From UMGS1002 sp964570825 (GTDB lineage: Bacteria; Bacillota; Clostridia; Oscillospirales; CAG-272): a stretch of 22,178 nt of DNA. Each line of letters starts with the position of its first letter. The stretch's first letter is position 1. A program made the position numbers and the translations under genes. The stretch is from positions 1-22,178 of the forward strand of contig CAZMZJ010000022.1 in assembly GCA_964570825.1 (NCBI GenBank), given 5' to 3'. The notes under the pieces are model-generated. The model was not told the DNA's origin. It did no database searches and saw nothing but the letters and a program-made list of their open reading frames with translations. Positions 8,183-14,164 of the stretch are shown in pieces.

Positions 8183-9100
8183 ATGCCCGGCGAATTGTTT
8201 TATTGGGTGCTTAACATGAGCATATCCACCGCTGTTGTCGGAATCTTCGTACTTCTGCTATGTAAGATAAAACGTTTACCGCGCCGGATCACATGCTTCT
8301 TATGGGTCATTCCGTTTATCCGGATGACTGTACCTTTCGGTATTAGCAGCCGTTTCAGTCTTATGACTCTGATCTCAAAGTTCACAACAAGAACAATTAT
8401 GATTCAGCGTGTTCCAGAAGAGTTTGTCGGTCTGTCGATGACAAATTATATCATGGCTGCAGACGATTATTTTCCTATCATATATAAAGTGAATATTCTT
8501 GCAGAGGTGTTCAATATTGCCGCGATCGTCTGGCTTATCGTCGCAACGGCACTAATAATTGCGTTCGGTTTCATATATTTTATAACAAATTCGGAACTTA
8601 AGAGCGCAACCTTGCTCCGTGAAAATATCTATATATCAGAAAAGGTCACTTCGCCCGCCGTTTACGGTGTATTCCGCCATCGTATTATTCTCCCGGTGTC
8701 ATACAATAAAAACGATCTGTCGTATATACTCATGCACGAAAGAAAGCATATCAGAAGAGCGGATAACCTTCGTCGCGTCATCGCTTTTGTTATTACTTCC
8801 ATACATTGGTTCAACCCGTTTGCGTGGATATTCCTTCGTGAATATCTGACAGAGACCGAGCTTGCCTGCGATGAAGCGGTACTGTCCGGATATGATGAAA
8901 ATGAACGGAAAAGATACGCACTCTCCCTTGTAAACGCAGCCGAAAACCGAGAAATTTTTGCGTTGGCGTTCGGAGGAGCAGAAATCCGCGTGCGGATATC
9001 ACGTATTTTGTCTTATAAAAAGCTATCGGTGTTTTCACTATGTGCGTTTGCGGTGCTTGCCGTTACTGTGATATATGTATTGATTACAAATGCGGTATAG
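8183..9100 (+). CDS. M56-family (BlaR1/MecR1-like) membrane metallopeptidase without sensor domain
   Basis: A protein of about 305 residues with three N-terminal membrane helices, a cytoplasmic zinc peptidase domain and a last membrane helix at the C-terminus. The catalytic motif HERKH (HExxH) lies at 185-189, followed by the family block IHWFNPFAW and ETELACDEAVL. Known BlaR1 proteins carry a further ~250-residue extracellular penicillin-binding sensor; here the chain ends right after the last membrane helix. The ATG at 8183 is preferred to the overlapping GTG at 8174 because GAGGTG (8171-8176) is spaced 6 bases from it. It presumably inactivates the neighbouring repressor, but how it is activated is unclear: it may sense through its own membrane part or the partner downstream. 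Confidence 0.88.
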   Translation: MPGELFYWVLNMSISTAVVGIFVLLLCKIKRLPRRITCFLWVIPFIRMTVPFGISSRFSLMTLISKFTTRTIMIQRVPEEFVGLSMTNYIMAADDYFPIIYKVNILAEVFNIAAIVWLIVATALIIAFGFIYFITNSELKSATLLRENIYISEKVTSPAVYGVFRHRIILPVSYNKNDLSYILMHERKHIRRADNLRRVIAFVITSIHWFNPFAWIFLREYLTETELACDEAVLSGYDENERKRYALSLVNAAENREIFALAFGGAEIRVRISRILSYKKLSVFSLCAFAVLAVTVIYVLITNAV

Positions 9101-9119
9101 AAAGAGAAAGGAAATAATG

Positions 9120-10073
9120 ATGAAAGCATTTACTAAGTTTTATCTGCTTTCCCTTGCGACAGTCGTCGCGGTATCAGCATATCCGTTATACATGGGAATC
9201 CGGGTAATTACGGATATGTTTCGGTTTGGTACGGTTTACGCGGAGAATTATCCGAAATATATTATTCCGTACACACCGATTGCGCTTGCTATAATTATCG
9301 GAACTGCACTTTTACCTTTGATGTTCGGTTTGGCGAAAAGGTTCGCTTTGCTTTTAAGCTCCGCTGTGTCGCTTGCAGTGTTCTTTGCCTCCGAGCTTCT
9401 GCTTGAAAGCAAGGCCATTGTTACTACCACGGTTGCTACAACACTTGAAAGTTGGCAGATGTATATGTGTTATATCCCGCCGGAGGGATACGCAACGCGG
9501 ACCTGGACTGAAGTTGATGTTCTGATGGGCGAATACAGTCCGGCATTCAAAATACACTTTTATTTAATTTCCGTCATACTGATATTATCCATAATGAACT
9601 GTATTTACGGGTTTGCCAAAATGATAAAATCAGGTGATAAAACGCGTAAAAAAGCATTGATAATACAGTCTGTTGCGTCGCTTACATTTCTCGGGCTTTG
9701 TATACTCGCGTGCTTCACGGCTTTTTTCAGAACCGGAGAAATTACGGTTTCACCGCTTTCGGCATTCCTTATGATATTGTTCTTTGCCGTTATGGGATTA
9801 ACGTCGGGTGTTTATGCCGGATCATTTCTGCTTGGAAAGAGAAAACTGATTTCCTGTCTGCTTCCGGCTGTTATCGCGTCGGCTGTGACAATAGTTATGT
9901 ATATCGGCGAAATGGTATTGCTGTCCGGTCATCTGTACCGTTTCGGCAGCGGATTCTTCTTTGACGGATTAGGGTGGCTTGTTCTTGCACCCGTCGATAT
10001 CTGTGCAATTATTGTATCCGGCGCCGTCTGTTATTTGACCACATGGTTATTATCTGTTAAGACGAGAAAATAA
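9120..10073 (+). CDS. Unknown polytopic membrane protein of the BlaI/M56 operon
   Basis: A 317-residue protein I do not recognise. It has about seven to eight hydrophobic segments. The first follows the N-terminal MKAFTKFYLL, and a loop of about 45 residues between the third and fourth contains MYMCYIPPEGY. The last helix ends in a short basic tail. AAAGGAA lies 6-7 bases before the ATG at 9120; an ATG at 9117 is an equal alternative. It starts 19 bases after the peptidase gene, so the three genes probably form one transcript. It could be the protected target, a transporter or the missing sensory partner; nothing in the sequence decides between these. Confidence 0.8.
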   Translation: MKAFTKFYLLSLATVVAVSAYPLYMGIRVITDMFRFGTVYAENYPKYIIPYTPIALAIIIGTALLPLMFGLAKRFALLLSSAVSLAVFFASELLLESKAIVTTTVATTLESWQMYMCYIPPEGYATRTWTEVDVLMGEYSPAFKIHFYLISVILILSIMNCIYGFAKMIKSGDKTRKKALIIQSVASLTFLGLCILACFTAFFRTGEITVSPLSAFLMILFFAVMGLTSGVYAGSFLLGKRKLISCLLPAVIASAVTIVMYIGEMVLLSGHLYRFGSGFFFDGLGWLVLAPVDICAIIVSGAVCYLTTWLLSVKTRK

Positions 10074-10090
10074 ACACATTAAAAATGAAA

Positions 10091-10130
10091 AAGGCAGGTT
10101 CTACGATAGGTTAATCGCGAAATCTGCCTT
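10091..10130 (+). terminator. Possible weak terminator hairpin after the membrane protein gene
   Basis: AAGGCAGGTT (10091-10100) pairs with AATCTGCCTT (10121-10130) through one G-T pair, with a 20-base loop that itself contains CGAT/ATCG. There is no T-run, so termination is uncertain. Confidence 0.35.
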
Positions 10131-10218
10131 AATAAATTGCTTTCTTCGCTTCAATTCCGGATCAATGGTTAAAAACATGGTTTGATATCTATAGAAACCG
10201 CACTGCTTTTGGAGGACG

Positions 10219-10255
10219 AAAAAAGCACGGAAACCGCCTCGGTTTCCGTGCTTTT
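10219..10255 (-). terminator. Strong terminator downstream of the tRNA operon
   Basis: AAAAGCACGGAAACCG (10221-10236), loop CCT, CGGTTTCCGTGCTTTT (10240-10255). Read on the minus strand the stem is followed by six Ts, fitting a final stop for the tRNA operon. It could also stop plus-strand transcripts from the BlaI operon. Confidence 0.8.
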
Positions 10256-10298
10256 CGGGGTGATATCTATTTGCACCCACAATTATGGAGGCCCGTGT

Positions 10299-10328
10299 CC
10301 AATACAAAAGTTCCGGCTTTTGTATTGG
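10299..10328. repeat. AT-rich inverted repeat in the tRNA-Cys 3' flank
   Basis: CCAATACAAAAG (10299-10310) and CTTTTGTATTGG (10317-10328) form a 12-bp stem with loop TTCCGG. It has no T-run. It sits between a 17-base copy of the tRNA-Cys 3' end and a GGACACG/CGTGTCC motif. Confidence 0.6.
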
Positions 10329-10340
10329 AGGCGCCACCCG
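10324..10340 (-). repeat. 17-base copy of the tRNA-Cys 3' end
   Basis: TGGAGGCGCCACCCGGA at 10324-10340 is identical to 10424-10440, which is the acceptor/T-arm 3' part of tRNA-Cys including the encoded CCA. The copies are exactly 100 bp apart and in the same orientation. The rest of the tRNA is absent from the left copy. Confidence 0.85.
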
Positions 10341-10388
10341 GACGGCGCTTCGCGCCTATCGAAAGTCCGATTCCGCACTTCGTGTCCA

Positions 10389-10418
10389 AAAAAAACGCAC
10401 CTCTTGTGGGTGCGTTTT
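10389..10418 (-). terminator. Terminator immediately after tRNA-Cys
   Basis: On the minus strand, AAAACGCACC and GGTGCGTTTT form a stem a few bases beyond the tRNA-Cys CCA end, followed by an eight-T run. This is the first stop signal of the tRNA operon. Confidence 0.8.
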
Positions 10419-10423
10419 CTTTA

Positions 10424-10497
10424 TGGAGGCGCCACCCGGAATCGGACCGGGGATAAAGGTTTTGCAGACCTCTGCCTTACCGCTTGGCTATGGCGCC
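10424..10497 (-). tRNA. tRNA-Cys (GCA)
   Basis: The reverse complement begins GGCGCCA, has a D-arm GCCAAGCGGTAAGGC, anticodon GCA (plus-strand 10463-10465), a T-arm CCCCGGTCCGATTCCGGG and ends TGGCGCC-T-CCA. Length is 74 with encoded CCA, the usual size for tRNA-Cys. It is the last gene of the tRNA operon. Confidence 0.95.
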
Positions 10498-10522
10498 ATA
10501 TTGCCGCGTGTTGAGAGTGGAA

Positions 10523-10552
10523 ACGGGTACGACTTTTTGCTTTCGTACCCGT
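10523..10552. repeat. Inverted repeat between tRNA-Gly and tRNA-Cys
   Basis: ACGGGTACGA (10523-10532) pairs with TCGTACCCGT (10543-10552) around a 10-base loop. It may be an RNA-processing or partial termination hairpin inside the tRNA transcript; no T-run follows on the minus strand. Confidence 0.55.
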
Positions 10553-10559
10553 CTTCTGA

Positions 10560-10635
10560 TGGAGCGGATTACGGGGCTCGAACCCGCCACCTCGACCTTG
10601 GCAAGGTCGCGCTCTACCAAATGAGCTAAATCCGC
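10560..10635 (-). tRNA. tRNA-Gly (GCC)
   Basis: The reverse complement starts GCGGATT and ends AATCCGC-T-CCA, with D-arm GCTCATTTGGTAGAGC, anticodon GCC (plus-strand 10600-10602) and T-loop GTTCGAGCC. Length is 76 with encoded CCA. Confidence 0.96.
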
Positions 10636-10642
10636 GAGGATA

Positions 10643-10718
10643 TGGTGCCTCCGGTCGGAATCGAACCAACGACACGGGGATTTTCAGTCCCCTGCTCTAC
10701 CAACTGAGCTACAGAGGC
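10643..10718 (-). tRNA. tRNA-Phe (GAA)
   Basis: The reverse complement starts GCCTCTG, carries D-arm GCTCAGTTGGTAGAGC, anticodon loop CTGAAAA with anticodon GAA, T-loop GTTCGATTC and ends GGAGGC-A-CCA. Length is 76 with encoded CCA. Confidence 0.96.
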
Positions 10719-10741
10719 GTACAGCAAGGGCTGCTGCTTAA

Positions 10742-10818
10742 TGGCGACCCGGATGGGGTTCGAACCCACGACCTCTAGCGTGACAGGCTAGCGCTCTAAC
10801 CAGCTGAGCTACCGGGCC
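10742..10818 (-). tRNA. tRNA-Asp (GTC)
   Basis: The reverse complement starts GGCCCGG, has D-arm GCTCAGCTGGTTAGAGC, anticodon GTC in CCTGTCACG, T-loop GTTCGAACC and ends CCGGGTC-G-CCA. Length is 77 with encoded CCA. The second acceptor pair is a G-T wobble. Confidence 0.96.
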
Positions 10819-10880
10819 ATACCTGACTATACCTGATATGAACACCGCCGGAGCTTGCAATCATATCGTGGTTTGGAACT

Positions 10881-10956
10881 TGGTGGGAACAGCAGGGCTC
10901 GAACCTACGACCCCCTGCTTGTAAGGCAGGTGCTCTCCCAGCTGAGCTATGCTCCC
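10881..10956 (-). tRNA. tRNA-Val (TAC)
   Basis: The reverse complement starts GGGAGCA, has D-arm GCTCAGCTGGGAGAGC, anticodon TAC in CCTTACAAG, T-loop GTTCGAGCC and ends TGTTCCC-A-CCA. Length is 76 with encoded CCA. It is the first gene of the operon, about 39 bases after the promoter. Confidence 0.96.
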
Positions 10957-10994
10957 TTGCCGAATTGCCTTGCCGCTTGCCGGCGACGGGTATC

Positions 10995-11023
10995 ATTATA
11001 TCATAGCCGTCTTTCTTTGTCAA
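10995..11023 (-). promoter_or_regulatory. Consensus sigma-A promoter of the tRNA operon
   Basis: On the minus strand: TTGACA (11018-11023), a 17-base spacer and TATAAT (10995-11000). Both hexamers match consensus exactly, as is common for stable RNA promoters. Confidence 0.93.
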
Positions 11024-11084
11024 CACCTTTTTATATAATTTTTTGCTGTTTTCTACTTGCCGATAAATGTGATTTATACCGTTC

Positions 11085-11123
11085 CTAAAAATCAGTGCAG
11101 CCCGGTTTGCACCCGGCTGCACT
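11085..11123 (-). terminator. Terminator of the XRE regulator gene
   Basis: AGTGCAGCC (11094-11102) pairs with GGCTGCACT (11115-11123), extended by C/G pairs. On the minus strand the stem is followed by GATTTTTAGG, giving a five-T run. It lies about 45 bases after the stop at 11167. Confidence 0.8.
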
Positions 11124-11166
11124 CTATTTTCCAATAATTTTTAACTGCCAATTCCGCGCATCATAC

Positions 11167-12147
11167 CTAATTTTCTAATTCCCGCGCCTTTTTAACATTG
11201 TGTTCGATTGCTCCGCAGATTATATAATATATAGGTATGGTAAGAAAAATAATCCATTCAGGATGCCAGAGATCATACACCATTCCCGAAAAAAGATAAA
11301 GCCCCGCCGCAAAAATAGGGTACGCAAAGTGACCCGGCTTTCTCTTCCTTACCGCTGCAAAGAACGAAGGAACAACAGGTATCAGAAAGAACACCAGCCA
11401 GCCGCGTGTCCACCCCGCGTTATCAGGGATAGAAAACCCCATAATAAGATACGCTATTACAGTAAGAACAGGCAGCATCGCGTTAAACCAGTGTGGCGCG
11501 TGATGCCTTTCCACGCCATTTATTTTTTTGTCCCCGATTTCAATTTCAGTTTCTCCTTTCTCATTGTGAATTTGTATGTTTTCCGGATCCGTGTACACAT
11601 TATCGCCGTTATTTTTCTCAATGTGAATTCCATTGAATTTTATATGAACCTTGTCTCCGTTTTTATCGATGACATGTATTCCGTCAAAACCTATGCTAAC
11701 CTTATCCGCTTCTTTATCTTTTCCGCAGCATCCACAAGAACCGCCGTTGTCATTGTCATTGTCATCATCATTGTCATCGTCGGAGCTGTCATTAACGCCG
11801 TCATCGGAATATTTATCATCTTCAGGCTTTGTGTCCCCGCGGGAATTAAAATTCCCATCATTTTTTTCAGTGTCAATAATCCCTATGTTATTTTCTTTGT
11901 CGGCCAAAGTATGTTTTTCTTCTTTCCCTTTCGCCGCCGGGCTTCCGTTTCCGTTTATGAGCTCGTCTATCGTGACGCCGTATAATTCCGCCAACGATAT
12001 CAGATTATCTGTGTCAGGCGAAGCCTCCGCGCGCTCCCATTTTGATACCGCCTGACGGCTGACGCCAATTTTTGCGGCAAGCTCCTCCTGCGAATATCCG
12101 CTCGTTCGGCGATACTCAAGAAGTCTGTTTGCTATTCTGATGTTCAT
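11167..12147 (-). CDS. Membrane-anchored XRE-family regulator with repeat linker
   Basis: A 326-residue protein. Residues 5-63 are a HTH_3 DNA-binding domain (YSQEELAAKIGVSRQAVSKWE). Residues 109-134 are an acidic Asp/Asn/Ser-rich linker. A CGCC cysteine cluster sits at 138-141. Three 17-residue repeats follow at 150-166, 167-183 and 184-200, with pattern V-x-I-x-F-x-G-I-H-x-x-x-x-N-G-D-x. Four hydrophobic segments lie at about 222-240, 247-265, 274-291 and 297-314. The start at 12147 has GGAGG at 12153-12157. XRE regulators with C-terminal membrane domains are common in Firmicutes; the cysteine cluster and beta-like repeats between the two parts are not typical. It may sense an envelope or metal signal and autoregulate. 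That role is inference. Confidence 0.88.
   Translation of the reverse strand: MNIRIANRLLEYRRTSGYSQEELAAKIGVSRQAVSKWERAEASPDTDNLISLAELYGVTIDELINGNGSPAAKGKEEKHTLADKENNIGIIDTEKNDGNFNSRGDTKPEDDKYSDDGVNDSSDDDNDDDNDNDNGGSCGCCGKDKEADKVSIGFDGIHVIDKNGDKVHIKFNGIHIEKNNGDNVYTDPENIQIHNEKGETEIEIGDKKINGVERHHAPHWFNAMLPVLTVIAYLIMGFSIPDNAGWTRGWLVFFLIPVVPSFFAAVRKRKPGHFAYPIFAAGLYLFSGMVYDLWHPEWIIFLTIPIYYIICGAIEHNVKKARELEN
11747..11790. repeat. Imperfect TTGTCA hexamer repeats inside the XRE gene
   Basis: The plus strand shows TTGTCA repeated in tandem with TCA and TCG variants, encoding the Asp/Asn linker of the XRE protein. Unit changes of six bases keep the frame, so the linker length could vary without breaking the gene. 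Confidence 0.6.
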
Positions 12148-12177
12148 CGCTGCCTCCATAATTTTTTCTGCAGTTGG

Positions 12178-12207
12178 ATTATATAATCCCTCAATCAGGT
12201 TGCGCAA
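12178..12207 (-). promoter_or_regulatory. Putative promoter of the XRE gene with TTGCGCAA palindrome
   Basis: On the minus strand TTGCGC (12202-12207), an 18-base spacer and TATAAT (12178-12183), about 30 bases before the start. The -35 box is part of the palindrome TTGCGCAA (12200-12207). Confidence 0.55.
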
Positions 12208-12228
12208 TACATTCAGGCTTACAGTCTC

Positions 12229-12245
12229 CGCAACTTTAGGTTGCG
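12229..12245. repeat. Small inverted repeat CGCAAC-5-GTTGCG
   Basis: CGCAAC (12229-12234) and GTTGCG (12240-12245) lie between the PH-domain gene and the XRE promoter. GGTTGCG recurs at 12198-12204, inside the promoter. Either a minor hairpin or part of an operator array; no T-run follows on the minus strand. Confidence 0.45.
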
Positions 12246-12257
12246 AAGTTATGTTTT

Positions 12258-12917
12258 TTATACCTGTTCGTCTTCATAAGCCGATTTCGCGTCATTTATA
12301 AGATTATAAACCCGCTTTGCGTCTTCTATATCGACAAATGAGTCAAGCAGCTGATTTGTATTCATAATTCTGTCGCTATGTTTTCCATACGGATATTCCG
12401 GAATGTAATTCGGAACGTAAAAAACAATTGTCCCGCGCCCGCCTCCGTTGCGCCTCAGGTTCAGCTTCATATTGCGTATGCGTTCAAATTTAATTTCACG
12501 GAATCTGACGTTTCGGACGTTAATCATTATCAACACTCTTCTGTCTGTAACGGCATAGTAAATGTTTTTTAGATTTGTACCTATGATTGTCATTTTGCCG
12601 AGCATAAGGAAAAGCCCCACTAAAAGAAGAAGGCCTTTGACTATAACATTGAATACAGTTATTGAAATAGTGTCAAACGCCGGCAACGCCGAAAAGACAA
12701 TGAAAAGCAATCCCAACAAAAAATTTTTTGAAAAAACCTCTCTGATTCCGCCGGCCAGCCTCAAGCCCGGCTGTCCGCTCCACAGCACTCTTTCATGATC
12801 GTCAATATACCGTCCCAGAGGACTACCCAAAAAATCGGGGCGGCTCTCCCGATTAAAGTCACGATCCCCGCCATTCTCCGCCGCCTCGTATTTATCGTCA
12901 TTGTTATAATTTTTCAT
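12258..12917 (-). CDS. PH-domain (YdbS/bPH-type) membrane protein
   Basis: A 219-residue protein. A charged 40-residue N-terminus precedes DHERVLWSGQP, the usual entry to bacterial PH-like membrane proteins. Two hydrophobic segments lie at about 65-82 and 88-107. Residues about 112-205 form the PH-like domain, with NIYYAVTDRRVLI and a glycine/arginine-rich turn RRNGGGRGTIVFY. The start at 12917 has AAAGAG a few bases upstream. It is the last gene of an apparent operon, 21 bases after the methyltransferase gene. Its function is unknown; relatives are thought to act at the membrane. Confidence 0.85.
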   Translation of the reverse strand: MKNYNNDDKYEAAENGGDRDFNRESRPDFLGSPLGRYIDDHERVLWSGQPGLRLAGGIREVFSKNFLLGLLFIVFSALPAFDTISITVFNVIVKGLLLLVGLFLMLGKMTIIGTNLKNIYYAVTDRRVLIMINVRNVRFREIKFERIRNMKLNLRRNGGGRGTIVFYVPNYIPEYPYGKHSDRIMNTNQLLDSFVDIEDAKRVYNLINDAKSAYEDEQV

Positions 12918-12938
12918 AGCTCTTTATGACCGCGCCGA

Positions 12939-13736
12939 TTATAATTTTTTTCCAGCCCTTGCCGCGATATACCATCTCTCGCAGTCACAAGCCGGCGCGC
13001 CAAAGTTAAAATCTCCCCACACACCGCAGTATTCAAGTCCCGCCGCTTCCAAAGCGCCCCGCAGTTCCTCAAGTGTATAGCAGCGCTCAGTCTGCTGCTC
13101 GTCTGAACGGGTATATCTTCCATCCTTGTTCTCCTCGAAGATTGTCAGATAAAAATCGCACAGACGGCTCTCCTTATCATAGTAATTCTGCCATCCGCAA
13201 TAAACGCCGCCGATATCCGCATTTCCTTCGTCCTCAAGTATATAAGCGTTGTTGCCGAACACATTTTCAAATTTATAGGGAGTGTTTACGTCAAATACGA
13301 AAATTCCGCCCGGGTCAAGATAATTTGCGACATTTGAAAAGCAGCGCCCGAGATCTTCGCTGTCTGTCAGATAATTTATGCTGTCAAGACACGAAACAAC
13401 CGCTCCGACGCTGCCGTAAAGCTCAAAATCCCGCATATCCTGCATAACGAAAAGCGGGTTGTCTGGCTTTTCCCGGCGTCCAGCGGCAACAGTAAGCATT
13501 TCCGCGCTGTTGTCAACGCCTATCATATCGTATCCTCGGGAGGCCAGTTCGTATGTCATTCTGCCTGTCCCGCAGCCGAGATCAAGCACTATTTCCGGGC
13601 GGCGGTATGAAAACCTCGAGAAGCAGGCCTCGATAAAGTCCGCCCAGTGTATGTAGTCTATATCCCTGTTCAGCCTGTCGTAAATCCCCGCTAAAGGCCC
13701 GTATCCCGCCCCGCTCTTTCCATTCCCGGTTTTCAT
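12939..13736 (-). CDS. Class I SAM-dependent methyltransferase
   Basis: A 265-residue methyltransferase. The N-terminus YGPLAGIYDRLNRDIDYIHW is typical of a Firmicutes subgroup. The SAM-binding motif LDLGCGTG is at 51-58, the acidic ribose-binding residue lies in GVDNSAEML, and the later motif GGIFVFDVNTP closes the Rossmann core. Its ATG overlaps the stop codon of the YerC-like gene (ATGA), so translation is coupled. The methyl acceptor cannot be told from sequence. The pairing with a YerC-type regulator suggests co-regulation rather than a known pathway. Confidence 0.9.
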   Translation of the reverse strand: MKTGNGKSGAGYGPLAGIYDRLNRDIDYIHWADFIEACFSRFSYRRPEIVLDLGCGTGRMTYELASRGYDMIGVDNSAEMLTVAAGRREKPDNPLFVMQDMRDFELYGSVGAVVSCLDSINYLTDSEDLGRCFSNVANYLDPGGIFVFDVNTPYKFENVFGNNAYILEDEGNADIGGVYCGWQNYYDKESRLCDFYLTIFEENKDGRYTRSDEQQTERCYTLEELRGALEAAGLEYCGVWGDFNFGAPACDCERWYIAARAGKKL

Positions 13737-14026
13737 CTGCGCTTTTCAAGCTTTTCAAGCACGCTGAGATATCCGTCGCTTCCGTATTTGAGGCAGCGGT
13801 TGACTCGGCTGATGGTAGCCGTGCTGAGCCCGGTCTGTTCGGCTATCTCAGAGTAAATATAATTTTCGTTCAGCATTTTTGCAGCGTGCATCCGGCGTGA
13901 CATCTCCTGCAGCTCTGAAACTGTGCAGAGATCCTCAAAAAAATTATAGCAATCCTCGATAGTTTCAAGAGTCAGTATTCCGCGGAACAAATAATCAAGT
14001 TTTTCATCTCGTATTTTATTTTTCAT
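13733..14026 (-). CDS. YerC/YecD-family (TrpR-like) regulator
   Basis: A 97-residue helical protein. DEKLDYLFRGILTL-EDCYNFFEDLCTVSELQ is the family N-terminal helix set, and YSEIAEQTGLSTATISRVNRCLKYG is the HTH, related to the Trp repressor. The start at 14026 is preferred over the in-frame ATG at 14068 because AGGAAAGG lies about 7 bases before it and the shorter protein matches the family length. It heads the operon with the methyltransferase and PH protein. A regulatory role is inferred from the fold; its ligand is unknown. Confidence 0.9.
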   Translation of the reverse strand: MKNKIRDEKLDYLFRGILTLETIEDCYNFFEDLCTVSELQEMSRRMHAAKMLNENYIYSEIAEQTGLSTATISRVNRCLKYGSDGYLSVLEKLEKRR

Positions 14027-14164
14027 TGCAATGCCTTTCCTGTTGCAAATACCGATATTTTCAGACAATACTATTTTAATACTTTTTTTCGCTGAAGTAA
14101 AGTGATATTTTCATAATTTACATAATTATAAAATTTTGTATCATATTTTTGTTCACATTGACAA

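Noticed and set aside
10324..10440. Integrated mobile element at tRNA-Cys
   Set aside because: The direct repeats fit attachment-site duplication, but only 100 bp lie between them and no integrase is present, so no element is called.
10182..10629. Plus-strand open frames across the tRNA region
   Set aside because: They run through tRNA-Cys, tRNA-Gly and terminator hairpins, so they are chance frames.
11200..11985. Long plus-strand open frame of 261 codons
   Set aside because: It is antisense to the XRE gene, has no ribosome binding site and its composition is that of a mirrored acidic repeat region.
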